DNA from: Gonium pectorale
Lineage: Eukaryota > Chlorophyta > Chlorophyceae > Chlamydomonadales > Volvocaceae
Direction of reading: 5' to 3'
DNA length: 49,615 nucleotides
Assembly (NCBI GenBank): GCA_001584585.1
Contig: LSYV01000093.1
Span: 75,743 to 125,357, forward strand
In this document: positions 34,649 through 45,973 of the stretch, in pieces
Layout of the letters: the number at the start of each line of letters is the position of its first letter
Position numbering within the stretch: the stretch's first letter is position 1
Notes under the pieces: model-generated
Seen by the model: only the letters and a program-made list of their open reading frames with translations
What the model was told of the DNA's origin: nothing
The model's database searches: none
Program-made: the position numbers and the translations under genes

Positions 34649-36251
34649 GGGGAAATCGGTCCGATTCCTAGCTCCCGGCGGCTGGCCCTGGCCCTTATGC
34701 CAGAGCGAGCTTGCTGTGCTTTTAGTTCTGCGCCTTGCAGTCTGGATAGATCAAGCCGTTCGAGCGTGCAATTCGGTTTCGCGCTAAGAATAATGTGGTT
34801 GCTTACACTACGTACTTCCTATGTCAAATGGGATGGAATTTAGGATCAAGGTTAGCGATCAAAGAAGCGACAAAGAATCGGTTATTGTCTAAACCTCGGC
34901 GTCGCTTCTTCTTTTTTGTCGTTTGGGATACAGTGGGATCACTGGCCTGGTTTTGGGCAAAGAACGCCCAACGCTCGAGCACACAACGTGCCGTACGGGC
35001 CGTGTCAAACCAGCTATCCGATGCAATCGACCTGCCAGGCACGCCTGCGACCGTGTTCGCACCTACGCCTTTGATACCAGCTGCGTGAGAACATTGCTGC
35101 CTGATCAGGTGTGCTGCGAAGTCTCGTCCTTGTCTAACTGAGACTCCCGTGTCCGCTGTCGTAAGTCGCTCGCATGCCTGCTTGCTGCGCGTGCCATGCA
35201 CATGTCCCACCGTATTACGACGTCTGCAGCGACCGTGGCAATACAAGCTAGTCGCCTTGGGTCATCAACGTTACAGGTGAAACAGCAACAGCATGTCGTG
35301 ATGCCAGCGCCACGAAGGCCCGTGCGCTCCCTTCACACCCGCCAGCACCTCGTGCGCAAACGCCATCCACCTCCTGCACCACATCGCCTGTCACGGCCAG
35401 ACGCGGCACCTCGCAGTTCCTCACTGCACGAAAGCCACCAAGCCAGCAAAGGGGAGCCAGCACTTGGCTCCCCGCCGCCGTCAAGGAAGCGGAAAGCCCC
35501 GCGCGCCCTCGAACCGCGGCCCAGTGTGGGCGTGCTCGCAAACAAGCCGGTGCTTCAACGGCAGACCCCTGTGCATTCCGCAATAGCGGCTGAGGGCACC
35601 GGCTTCATCTTGTATCCCCAGATCCCACCCTCACGCGGTTCGTCATTCCACGCACAGTCCTAATGCATTGGTCCGGCATCAACAACAGCCTGCGCGACAC
35701 TATGGGATTTCCTGCAGACAGCTCCTGAACAATGTCTGCCCGACGCCGTACATGCACTCCCCAGAAGCGTGCCAGGCCGGCGGGCCCGGCTGCACCAATG
35801 CTGAAGCCGGGCCATCAGGTTCTGCCGCCGCTGCCCCGGCGGAAAGGCGCCCATGCCAGATGCTCCGCGAGCAGCCGTGCGCAGCTCGCTTTGGCACAAG
35901 CCGCAAGTAATCACGTGAAGCTGGAGCCTAGCGTCGGCTGTGCGAGTAATAGTTGTCAAAGCGGCCGATGGGCACCGAGAGGAAAGCCACCGGGACGTCG
36001 CTAATAGCTATCCCCAACCATGGAGCTGCCTTGTGGCATCTGCTCTCCATCCACGCACATCCAGTTGCGGCAACCGCTGCTCATGTCAGGATCAGAATGC
36101 CCCTGGAAAGAAACTGCTCCCGCTCCCCCTGCAGTAAAGCCCCTGCTCCCGCTGCCGCATTGCTGACCGGCCCCAGGCCGCAGTTACCCTCGTCACCAAC
36201 CCCTGGCACCCGTGTCCCTGCTGGATAGCCTCCAGGGTAGGTCATGGCCGC
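34649..36251. other. Intergenic between RPB8 and ClpT, no gene seen
   Basis: Nothing codes convincingly. A minus-strand TGTAA at 35271-35275 could serve the ClpT gene, about 980 bases past its stop. The part just left of 34950 is less GC-rich and may hold the RPB8 promoter. Confidence 0.45.
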
Positions 36252-37004
36252 TCACAAGAACGAGACGTCGTCCTCGGACTTGAGCGGCCCCCGCTCCCCC
36301 TCCGCCTCTGACTCGTCCGGCATCACGTACCGCCGCCCCGAGTGCTTCTCAACCGCCTTCCGTACGCGGTCGAAGCCGAGGTTGAGGTCGGGGAATAGCC
36401 CATCCAGCACGCCCCCCGCCGCGAGCGCCATAAGCAGGTCCTCCGAATACATCTTGTCCTTGCCGTGCCACAACGCAAAGTTGGACGCGCTGGTCACGAC
36501 CTTGAACGCCAGGTCTGCGAACTTGATGTCGGTCGTGAAGCTGCGCGGCTGCAGGCCGTCGCAGACGTGCAGCGCCCACAGCACCTCGTTCCATGCGCCA
36601 TACAGGTCTTCAAGCCCAAGCTTCTTCAAGATCTGGGCCGCTGCGCAGTTTTCATACTTCAGGATGCCCAGCAGGACCATCCACGAGTGCACCTCGTAGG
36701 TCTCAGACGCCCGCGCCAGGTTGATGGCATAGCGAATGATGGAGTCCGCTGCGTCGCTCACGCCAACCTCATTGTCCACCTCTGCAAGCACCGGAGCTGC
36801 CGCGCTGCGAGTGATCAGGCTGCTGTGGCGGTGCCCGAATGGCCGCACGCTGCTCCGCTCGCAGATGGGCTGCTCCTGCTGCTGGCGGCCAGAAACGCTG
36901 GGCACAGACGTGCGAGGAGCAATCGCAGATGGGCACCGGCAGGGGCTCGGGGCGATTGTGGTCGGCCTAGCACCCGCTACTCTACTGGAAGTGAGGGCCT
37001 GCAT
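36252..37004 (-). CDS. CLPT: Chloroplast Clp N-domain protein, ClpT type
   Basis: A single exon of 250 residues. The first 65-70 residues (MQALTSSRVAGARPTTIAP and on; rich in Ser, Arg, Ala, Pro and poor in acids) look like a chloroplast transit peptide. A Clp N-domain follows with its two characteristic half-repeats: AINLARASETYEVHSWMVLL (about 93-112), then GILKYENCAAAQILKKLGLE, and FKVVTSASNFALWHGKDKM followed by SEDLLMALAAGGVLDGLFPD. No Walker motifs are present, so it is not a ClpC or ClpD ATPase. ClpT proteins are accessory subunits that bind the plastid ClpP/R core protease. The acidic C-tail (DESEAEGERGPLKSEDD) is unlike land-plant ClpT and may be algal. Upstream in-frame codons are antisense to the neighbouring gene, so the Met at 37004 is preferred. 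It is unusually intronless here. Confidence 0.75.
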   Translation of the reverse strand: MQALTSSRVAGARPTTIAPSPCRCPSAIAPRTSVPSVSGRQQQEQPICERSSVRPFGHRHSSLITRSAAAPVLAEVDNEVGVSDAADSIIRYAINLARASETYEVHSWMVLLGILKYENCAAAQILKKLGLEDLYGAWNEVLWALHVCDGLQPRSFTTDIKFADLAFKVVTSASNFALWHGKDKMYSEDLLMALAAGGVLDGLFPDLNLGFDRVRKAVEKHSGRRYVMPDESEAEGERGPLKSEDDVSFL

Positions 37005-37221
37005 TTTTTCTAACTGGGAACAGTAATTCATGTCGGATGACAGGAGGCGGCAGCTCGACCTTTCCGCAAGGGAACGACTTCGGTTGCCCGCCGTATTCGG
37101 CCTGGCTTGCCGCTGCGCTCGGTGTGTCGGTGACCAGCTCATGTGGTAGACACCATACTGCGGACCTGATTCGAGAGACCGGTAGGCTAGGCTCTGAATC
37201 CCTCCAGGCGAACCACTTATC
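37005..37221. promoter_or_regulatory. Putative bidirectional promoter, ClpT / PP28-like
   Basis: Only 217 bases separate the two divergent start codons, so both promoters and 5' leaders must share this space unless leaders extend into the neighbour. No clear TATA box seen. Confidence 0.5.
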
Positions 37222-40035
37222 ATGGGCAAGTCCCGAGGCGGCAAGTACCACCACAAGGGCAGGGGCCCTCGGAAAGGCCCCGAGGAGGAGGAGGACTCCG
37301 AGGAGGAGGTCGAGGAGCAGCCCCGCCTAGGTAGATCTTGCGTGTTTGGTTGGGCTCTCATTCGCACTTTCGACACTGGCCTCTGGAAAATGAAAGATCA
37401 TGCAAATGTCACTGAGTCGCCATCATGTACTGATATGCCTGCCATGAAACCCGGCAAGCCAAGCAGTGCCATCCGCGCCCTCGACAGACTCCGCCCCGAC
37501 CCCCCGGGTACCGCCTGCGCGCAGGTGGCCAGCGCGCCAACGTCGGCATGCTGCCACCTAGCGATAGCGAGGAAGAGGAGGAGGATGAGAAGGGGGGCGA
37601 GGGCAAGGCAGGGCCGTCGTCCTCCGAGCCCGCCAAGGAAAAAGATGAGAAGGCGGGCGGGCAGAACAAGAAGGCGGGCAAATTGCCTCCCAGCGACGGC
37701 GAAGATGATGACGACGACAGCGACAGCAGTGACGACCCAACGCCCGAGTACCTGCGCGCCGCGCCAACGGCACGCAAGAAGTGAGCCAGGGGAACGTGGG
37801 CAGCGGGGTTGGATCCGGGTCCTACCAGAGTGTGCGGGTGGGGCGGTGTATGATAGAAGCAGAAACACATGCCCAAGCTCTCGTTTTGATCCGTGAAGTT
37901 GTACGGTGTGATGTGTCACTCGTGGCTTCCCTGTCGGCATGGTGGGATGTGTCTGTGGGCGCTGGCGACCGTCTGGATGACTACTGGCTGGAGACGGTCC
38001 AATATGCCGGCGCTTGTGGGATTAGTTGCACATTTCCGTGGCACGGGGGCATCTGTCAAGCGGGGGGGGGGGTAGATGGGATATGGGAGAGCGGGACCGT
38101 GGACTGAAGAGGTCGAGTCCTGTCGCTTCTCGGTTGTGGCACCCATCAAAAATGATTATTTTCTGTATACGGACTGGCTTGCAGACCCTCTCATCGACAT
38201 CTAATGCCCTTTCGTACCTGTGCGGGGCGCTTAGCTGGCGTGGTCGGGGTAGCCGCGGAGCATGGGCTTGTTAGTGTAGCGTGTACACGTGGTCAGGCGC
38301 CTGCCGGCGGCTAAAGCCTGCTCATCAGCCGTTCCCGGGCCATCATCTTGTCCTGCTGCCAGGGAGCCAGTTGTGGAGCCCCGCTCCGAGGAGCAAATAC
38401 GCAAGGACCTGGAGCGGCTTGAGCTGATCCGCAAAAAGCGGTGAGAACGGGACCGGTTGCGGCTGGAGTAGAACTTCAACAGAGTGCGCCCCACCGCGAC
38501 GGGGCGTAGGAAGGGAAGGTGCAGGAGTTTTGGGGGTTTTAGTGGGGCTGACCTACTGTACGCATTGGGCCAAGGGTGGCGCTCTCTCTGTTGAGGCGGG
38601 GAGGGACATGGGTTGGGGAAGGGAGATGAGAGAGTCGGCTAACACACGCGAGCGCTGCGCACCGTGATTGCCGCAACGTTCGAATCTTCAAATTAGCAAA
38701 TGGGGACGGTGCTGCTCCGCACCGACAGTCGTCGTGGTGGGGATGTGGATGGCTCACGGCTGGTGCGCCATGTGTCCTAAATGCATAACGGCTTGCTGAA
38801 ACAGTTCTGCAGCAGGACAGCGAGCACAACCGTTCTCAACGGCAGCCAATTAGACGCCCTATCCGACCTGACAAGTAGCCCCCTAGTACTTTCATGCCGG
38901 GGATGCTGGGCCGGGCTGGATACCTGGGCTGAGCTGAGCTGGAGCGCCGTGTGCGACGGCGGTCTGTGCGATGGCGGAACTTGCAAAGGGCGTTGCGGGA
39001 CGGCCGCCGACCTGTCAGCAGCGGCTGCGTCGCATCCGTTCACCGCGGCGGGGTGGGGTGCTGAAGGTAGCCGAGCTGCGTGGTGCTGGTAGCTCAAGGG
39101 GGCGACCCCAAAGCTCAGCGGCTCACGCAAGCGCCCCTGACTGCGCAGCCATGGCGGCCATCTTACGCGCACCAGCCGGTCGCCCATCTCCTTGCTCCTC
39201 GCTCGAGACCGAGTTTTGCAACCGCCCAGTGTAACCGCCGGCTTATCCCAGCGTATCGCGGCCCCTGCCTTGGCCTCGTCGTATTGTTTGTCATGCGCTG
39301 TGGCCTGTCCGTGATGGATCGCTGTGTCTGCTGCGCCCCGCCCCCCTCCTTGGCGCTTGCAGCGAGGACGACCGGCTGAAGCGGATAGCGACGGAGGGCT
39401 GGGACCGCTACGCGCCCGTCACCGAGACCAACAAGCCGTGAGTCGCAAGCGCCCGGGGGTGATGTTGGCGGAGGCGTCGTGACGGGCCGCTTACATGCGT
39501 GGAAACGGGGGGGGTATCGTGCACTGTGGTGTGTTGGAAAGGAAAACGCATACGACTGTGGTGTGTGTCTTGTGCTGGATACGCAACGGGCGTGCTTTAG
39601 CCGGTTGCAAGTGTGCAAGCCAGCACGAACCAGCAACATAGCCGGCACCCCGAGTATTCGGAGCCCAGTCCCAGAAGCACTGAGCGCTGCTAGGGCTGCA
39701 CAGGTTCCTTCCTGCGTGTCTCTGGGCTGTGGTATGAATCGTTGTCGATGTACCAATTTTTATTAAACCCCGCCAGCACCTCCCTCGGTTGCGTGTGGAT
39801 GCGGGTACTGGGGGTGGCGAGAGGACGTGAGTGCTTTCCCTTGGCCCGCTCGCAAGAGTGTTCTGGGAGCCGTTCGGCATTCAGCCTTACACTGATCTAG
39901 GGCCGACATGTGCTTCCGGCCTCCGCACTGAGAACGCCTTTCAACCTCTGGCCCCGGGCAGTACTTGACGTTTCCCGCCCCCCTCCCCGCAGCCCCGGCC
40001 ACGTGCCTTCCGACCATCCCAGCAACAAGGAGTGA
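37222..40035 (+). CDS. PP28/PDAP1-like acidic phosphoprotein
   Basis: Five exons join in frame to 186 residues: 37222-37330, 37525-37780, 38363-38440, 39363-39437, 39993-40035. All introns are GT-AG and all phases match (1, 2, 2, 2). The N-terminus is short and basic (MGKSRGGKYHHKGRGPRKG). Two acidic Ser/Glu/Asp clusters, each following LPPSD, are typical casein kinase 2 target stretches. EEQIRKDLERLELIRKKRED then matches the conserved RKDLERLALIRQQR core of the 28-kDa heat- and acid-stable phosphoprotein family (PDAP1, PP28). The end (TEGWDRYAPVTETNKPPG, then HVPSDHPSNKE) is not in the animal proteins I know and may be an algal extension. The cellular role of the family is poorly defined. 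A TGTAA lies at 40559-40563. Confidence 0.75.
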
Positions 40036-40558
40036 GTGCGTGGAGCTGGCGAGGCAGCATAGGCAGCAGCCGGGAGCGGTATCTGGCGAGCTGGCGACGG
40101 CTGAGCGCTTGAGCTTTCGTGACACGCCAGGAGGGGGGGCGCGCTCTCGCAGCACGGCTGCGGCGGTGATGCTCGTTCACCGGGTAGCGCTGCGAGCGTG
40201 AGGGCGTGCCGTGTCAGGGCGCGGGCCTCCAAGTGACACGGTGTGTTCAGGTGGATACGTTCGGTCGCTGCCGCGAAGGACGGTGATTTTGGGCCTTCGG
40301 CAAGTCGGGGCAAAGGCCGCGGCGCGTGGCATGTCGTTGACGTCAAATGATTGATTGGTCGTCTAGGGTTATGTACAACATGCTGCTGGTGTGGCCTTGA
40401 CGGCCGCATACAGACAGGAGGTGAAGGTTACGCGCGCACGCAATCCGGAGCAGCGTCGGCAGAGACTGGTGACCGAGTCCAGGAAGAAATGTTGTATGCG
40501 GCAAGTGCATACTTGACCTGGCAGACTGGCAACGCCTCAGCTCTCCTTGCTTTGCAAG

Positions 40559-40563
40559 TGTAA
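40559..40563 (+). terminator. Candidate polyadenylation signal TGTAA
   Basis: TGTAA about 525 bases past the stop of the PP28-like gene, just before the convergent signal of the cystathionine gamma-synthase gene. Confidence 0.45.
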
Positions 40564-41604
40564 TAATCAGTATGCCCCGATCTCGTCCCCTCTTCCGTTA
40601 TTCGTACATACATCGCTTTCGTGTCAATACCCTGTCGTACGGCACGTACTGCGGCAGCATGCATAATAACCGTTACACAACGTTGCGAAGTGGGACAGCT
40701 CGCAAGCGTGTATGTCCCAAGAAGGTGCCTGCCTGCGTCCTAACCCTCCTAACTGCCTGGCTTTGCCTTCCTCAAAAGCGCATGCTGCGGCCCGTAATTA
40801 CCAAGACGGCTCAATCCGAACAACACGCGCTGCGGTGTCCGGTACGACAGTTCACATCCCGATACCACAAGCTGCCGCGGGATGCGGCATATAATGTCTG
40901 TCCGAGTGTTACAACTGCGCCAGCAGTTCGCCCACAATCATGGAGCGGGAACCGTGCGTCTGCATGTACTACAACGGCTTTTGACCTGCCATACGCGAAC
41001 ACGTCCCATAACAGACAAACGAATGCGGTCTCGCTGATTGCCCCTTCCCTTCGTGGTCCGACGCACGCATGCATCAAGCATGTCCGAAAGGACCAGGACG
41101 AGCCACAGGTTCAGTCCGTCATGCACGGGGCAGACGAAAAAGCCGCTCCATGTGACCCCTTACCCACCCAAGCGGCTTCCAACACCCGCCACGAAGCTCC
41201 TGTTCCCAATGCCGCCAGGAACGCCGGCAGGAGGACCCTCGTGCCCATCTCGCTGGCCGCAACTTGACCGACATAGCGCACCCTGCTCCTAATCCGACGG
41301 AAAATCCCACACACAATCAACTCGGCCATCCCGGTCTCTCACGCTCTCGCAGCTTTCTACCCCTGCCGCTGCAGACCCCTCGCTCTCATTACTGCTGCTA
41401 CGCTCGGCGTTCACGGCCGCAGCCTGGCCAAGGACCACCGGCCCTTCACCCAATTACCCGCCAGCCCCCTGGCGGATATTCTCTGCCCAGCAACCCAACC
41501 CGCGGCGCAACGCGGCACCTGCGCCAATCCGCGCGGCTGCCTCCTACGCGCCTGCTCCATTGCTTGCAATTCCAAAACCTGGCGGCATCCCAGCCCCACG
41601 GCGC
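40564..41604. other. Convergent 3' region, no gene seen
   Basis: Probable 3' untranslated region of the minus-strand cystathionine gamma-synthase gene; a 231-codon plus-strand frame here has no recognisable domain and lies antisense to it. Confidence 0.5.
40909..40913 (-). terminator. Candidate polyadenylation signal TGTAA
   Basis: Minus-strand TGTAA about 690 bases past the stop of the cystathionine gamma-synthase gene. Confidence 0.4.
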
Positions 41605-43014
41605 TTAAGGCACATGCTCCAGCGCCTGCACCAGGTCCTCCCAAATGTCCTCCACGTCCTCAATGCCGATGCTGAACCGCACCAGGTTCTCCTTGATGCC
41701 GATCTGCGCGCGCTTCTCCGGCCCAAAGCCCCAGTACGACTGTACGGCGGGCATCTCGATCAGGCTCTCCACGCCGCCCAGCGATGGCGCAATGTACGGC
41801 AGCTTGACGTTGTCGATGAACGAGATGCACTCGTTCAGCCCGCCGCGCACCTCAAAGCTGACCACACCGCCGAAGCCGCTCATCTGCGACTTGGCGATCG
41901 AGTGGTCGGGGTGCGAGGCCAGCCCCGGGTACCACACGCGGTCGATCTTGGGGTGGGCCTCCAGCCGGCGCGCAATCTCCATGGCCGAGGCGTTGTGACG
42001 CTCGACGCGCAGCTGCAGCGTCTTGATGCCGCGGAGCAGCAGGTAGGCGGCGTGGGGGTCGACGACGCCCCCCATGATGTGGTGGAACTCCCGCACCTTC
42101 GCGACAAGGTCCTTGCGGCCGGCCAGCGCGCCCGCGAGCACGTCATTGTGGCCGGCCAGGTACTTGGTAGCCGAGTGGAGCACCAGGTCGGCCCCCAGCG
42201 CGAGCGCCTGCTGGTTCATGGGGGTGGCAAAGGTGCTATCGATGCAGACGGCGGCGCCCTTGGCGTGGCAGATGCGCGAGATGGCGGGGATGTCGACGCA
42301 GCGGAGGTAGGGGTTAGTGGGCGACTCGGAGAAGAACAGCGTGACGTTGTGGCTGTCGAGCGCCTGCTGCAGAGCCTCCAGGTCGTTGGGCTTGATGACA
42401 CTGACGCCCACGTTCATCTTGGGCAGGAAGTTCTGCATGAACTGCCGGGTGCGCCAGTAGCAATCGGACGTCGTGACGATGTGGCCGCCCGACGGCACGA
42501 GCGACAGCAGCATGCTGGTGACCGCGTTCATGCCCGATGCCGACACCAGGCAGTCCTCAGCACCCTCAAGCTCCTTGATCTTTGCCTCGCATGCCTGGCT
42601 GGTCGGGTTGCCATACCGGCCATACTCGTACGATTCAAAGCGGCCCTCGTTGTAGTCAATCAGCTCTGCCGTGTTCCGAAAGTGATACGTGGAGGTCTGC
42701 ACGATGGGCGTAGTCAGTGCGTCGGCCACCCGGGGCCGGCCCCCGCGCTCGCCACCGTGGACAGCAGTTGTTGATAGCTTAGCAGGCTGCTGCTTGGGAG
42801 CGCCGTTCTGATGCGCCAGCGAAGCCTCCACATCCTTGGCCGCTGTGTTGCAAACCACGCCGCCGAATACCGACGAAGGCCGCTGCCTGTGGTATGCTGC
42901 TTGGCGCACATGGAGTCCGCTGCGAGCAGCTCCCCGAAGTGAGGCAGGCAGCGGCGCCCGGGCCGAGGCCGCCGCAGGCATGTCAGCGCTCGATACGTGA
43001 CAGAGGCTGTGCAT
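41605..43014 (-). CDS. CGS1: Cystathionine gamma-synthase, chloroplast
   Basis: An intronless gene of 469 residues from the Met at 43014 (458 from 42981; an upstream Met at 43194 is also in frame but less likely). It is a PLP enzyme of methionine synthesis: an activated homoserine (O-phosphohomoserine in plants) plus cysteine gives cystathionine. The first 60 or so residues are Ser/Ala/Arg-rich and fit a plastid transit peptide. The core starts near TTAVHGGER. Visible motifs: YEYGRYGNPT (PLP phosphate and substrate site, about 129-138), SGMNAVTSMLL, IDSTFATP, and the PLP-lysine signature DLVLHSATKYLAGHND with Lys284. The C-terminus ENLVRFSIGIEDVEDIWEDL is typical of the family. Gamma-synthase is preferred over gamma- or beta-lyase because of the transit peptide and overall likeness to plant CGS. 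The land-plant MTO1 regulatory motif was not seen. Confidence 0.93.
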   Translation of the reverse strand: MHSLCHVSSADMPAAASARAPLPASLRGAARSGLHVRQAAYHRQRPSSVFGGVVCNTAAKDVEASLAHQNGAPKQQPAKLSTTAVHGGERGGRPRVADALTTPIVQTSTYHFRNTAELIDYNEGRFESYEYGRYGNPTSQACEAKIKELEGAEDCLVSASGMNAVTSMLLSLVPSGGHIVTTSDCYWRTRQFMQNFLPKMNVGVSVIKPNDLEALQQALDSHNVTLFFSESPTNPYLRCVDIPAISRICHAKGAAVCIDSTFATPMNQQALALGADLVLHSATKYLAGHNDVLAGALAGRKDLVAKVREFHHIMGGVVDPHAAYLLLRGIKTLQLRVERHNASAMEIARRLEAHPKIDRVWYPGLASHPDHSIAKSQMSGFGGVVSFEVRGGLNECISFIDNVKLPYIAPSLGGVESLIEMPAVQSYWGFGPEKRAQIGIKENLVRFSIGIEDVEDIWEDLVQALEHVP

Positions 43015-44162
43015 CGTGGTGTAACAAGAAGCGGCAACACAGTTCTTGTGCAAGCGCAGGGTGAATTTCCGTTCGGCCTGGCCGAGTGGACGCCGTGCGA
43101 TGGCCGAGCAAGGTGGCGCAGTTTGCGATTTGCTGGTCAGCTGGTCGAAGAGCGACGAGCACGTCATTATGCAATTTCCACGCTTCATGGCCAAGTTGAG
43201 GCCGCCCCCAAACTACTGTGCCCCGGCACGCCCCATTCCCACGGCGCCCAACGAAGCCATCGCCATCCGCGCAGGAATGCACAGACCGCCCTGTTCTCCA
43301 CCTCACCCCGCACATAAGCTCCCCTCCGCGTACCTAGCTTGGAGTCACCGCCTGAGTCGGGCATGCGCAGAGGCTCTTGACCGTGGTGCCTTCCGTCCGG
43401 CGCAGTCAAGCGCAGCCGTTGCCCAAACCCCCGCCAGCCAGGGGGCTCACCGCCTGGGGGTTCGGTTCCCGGGGGATTCGTTGCAATGATTTCTTACCCA
43501 GTAGTGCCTACGCAATGCGCACTCTGGCGCATCTGTCGTCCGGCTGCAGTTGCTTGAATCTGTATGGGAGCAACAGTCTAGAGGGCAACAACAACGGCAG
43601 GCAGCAGCCGCCACAATGTCAAGGGGGCACTGCACTTATGTGTGCATGCTGTGTGCAGAAGGTGCGGCTTGTGGCTAGCACGACAAGGGCGGGCGATGGC
43701 GAGAGAGTCGGTATGGATCCGGCAAAGCCCGTTCGTGGCGTCTGGCGCCTTGCGCTGGAAGCAGCGATCTACTTTTGGTGTGCTCCGGCCCCAGGTTCTG
43801 GCGCGTTTGCCACGCGCCGGGTTCCAGGCGTGCTTGTGGCAGGACCGTGTGCCGCTGCTACTATGAGCCCGGCCCCGAAGGACCACTACCATCACCAGTA
43901 CGCCCTTTCCAACCTGCTTCCGTGCCCGGCCGCGGCCCCGCTCAAAAACCCCGCAACGTCCTAAGACCGCCCGCCGGCAAACCGTGTCCTTTGTTTTACG
44001 GGAGGGCGCGTAGGCGAGCGGGAAAGCCCCGCCCAGAGGGGTGCCCTGTCAAGCCTGCGCGATGCCTCTGAAGGCGGCACCTTCTTCTTCTGTCGATCTG
44101 AAGCAGCCTAAGTCTACAGCCTGCTGCCCTGGTCTATGGGACCGTATGGGATACACAGCGAC

Positions 44163-44220
44163 ACAACGACACCATCACTTTCGCGCTTACGCCCGTCGTA
44201 TGCGTCGTTTCATTTCAACA
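44163..44220 (+). repeat. 58-base dispersed repeat (family 1), copy B
   Basis: Matches 31262-31319 at 57 of 58 bases, 12.9 kb away. Sequences outside the 58 bases do not match, so the unit itself is short. Confidence 0.85.
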
Positions 44221-44765
44221 TAGCGACACACATACCCGCTTGGGTAGCTTGGGTATTGCGGTGCAGCGAGAGGCGAGTGCCTGCCAAGTGCCAGCCGACG
44301 CGGTCTGGCTGTGTGACTTGATGGATATGAGTGTGTCCAAAAAAATGAGAAATCTGCAGAGAAAGAGGGAGCCGTCACAGCATCAGGTTGATGTCGGCCG
44401 ACAGATGCGCGAGGTGGTGATGAGGTTAAGGACCTGGCGTGACCTTGCCACAGTGCTGGTCTTTTACAACCTAGCAGAGGGCGTCAATTTGTTGCCCATA
44501 AGTGCTCAAGGGCGGGGCGAGCCAGCGGCAGCAGGCACTGCTCTGGCATAAAACACGCACACCTCAGCGATGGCACGGGCGATCAGGGACCATCTGGAAG
44601 CACCAATTGCGGCGGCAGAGCGAAATCAATGTCAATTGTCGATCTCATTGAAGAATGGCAACCCGGCAGCACGTTGGTCCGCCCAACCAACACAACACGC
44701 ACAGGCAGCAGCTGACAGAGCGGGAAGCCGGTCTTTTGTGGGGTGGGACGAACGTCACATGTCTT

Positions 44766-44880
44766 GCCCTGTACCCGCCCGCCCTAATGGAAACGTCGCG
44801 CCTTCGGGCGTGTATGGCCGCAGATGCGGGCTCCCTCTATCTGTGCAGGTTTCTCTCTTTTTTGACAGAGGTTCGGACGC
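44766..44880 (-). repeat. Family 3 repeat fragment, inverted
   Basis: Contains ggaaacgtcgcgccttcggg, then cgtgtatggccgcaga and tctgtgcaggtttctctctt, the reverse complement (with changes) of the boxes at 866-985. Confidence 0.6.
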
Positions 44881-45973
44881 ATGCACGCAGTCCCGACAGC
44901 AGGTAAGGCGGGACGTTCGGAACATACGGCGGCCGCCAACTCAATATGACATAGCAGATCGGTTGGGGCCTGCAGTCGTAGTACGAATCACCCCCAAACG
45001 CAGGGCCCGCGGGTCGTGAATGGGGAATCAACCCAGAGGCTCACCCAAAGGGCACATTCAGGCCATTGCCGTCGTTAGCGCACGACTAGCTGCAGGAGGA
45101 CCAGCTTACGCTAGGTCGTAGGTCGTAAGCGCGGGCGCGCAGGCAGTCAATGCGCGACTGCGTTGGCCGGCCCTGAGGCGGCAAGGCAGCCAGCGCCTAA
45201 CGGCTGGGAATAAGGGCGCCTCAGTAGCGTGCTGAGCTGGGCTGATCTTCAGCGCGAGTCAAGTTACTTGAGAACTCCGCGTTGTTCGTGAAGGCACGAA
45301 CTCCTCGAGGCTGGGTTGAGTACAACAGTTGACGTACACGGCCCTGCTGCGGTGTTCACCCGCAGGCCGCCGCAGATGTGCCTTTCGGTATCATGGTAAC
45401 TTTGGAGTCGCTCTTAATCTTATGTGCGGTGTGGCCTCGCTGCATCGACTGGCCTGCTGGAACAAAAGGTAACAACCCTGTGACGCAAGGGACGGAGCGC
45501 CGGGGGTTGCTGGGACCTGAAACAGGCTTCCGCAGGTTTCTGCGTTGTAAGGGGCAGGCAGTCGCCGTACGCTCTGCTACAAGGGCGCGGAACAAGCCCG
45601 GGCCCGCACCCGTGGCCCGCACCCGGGTCGGGGCTGTGCGAGCGCGTGCCGCAACAGTGCCGCACGGTATTCCCACTAAAAACTCTCGCTCCCCGGCTTG
45701 CTATTCCTCCGGCGTCGGCCAGCCCCTGCGCGTGGATCAGGGAAAAGTGGTGGGGGTGATCCGTACGGCACGTAAGTAGGTTCATATTCTTTGTGCATTG
45801 CAAACTCTATGCATGGATACACTGTTACCATAATAATTCATGGCGCCGGGCACATAAGCAACCCAATCCTTGGCGCTTCCGTTAAGCTGGGCTGAAGTCT
45901 GTGCCTGGAAATGGGCTTGACATTCAAAAGGGAATAGCCTCACTGACTCCCCCAGAGCTTTGCGGTGACTAAA

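Larger units (their letters stand above)
43015..45973. other. Divergent intergenic region with repeats, no gene seen
   Basis: Holds the 5' flanks of the synthase (minus) and the rhodopsin (plus), a 58-base family 1 repeat (44163-44220), a short A-rich tctgcagagaaag box near 44340-44370 and a family 3 end fragment (44766-44880). A non-coding first exon of the rhodopsin gene could lie here; a cag just left of 45956 is a possible acceptor. Confidence 0.5.

Noticed and set aside
37005..37376. Upstream extension of the ClpT frame to a Met at 37376
   Set aside because: It is antisense to the first exon of the PP28-like gene; the Met at 37004 starts a good transit peptide.
40572..41267. 231-codon plus-strand frame
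   Set aside because: Lies antisense in the likely 3' untranslated region of cystathionine gamma-synthase; no domain and no splice partner.
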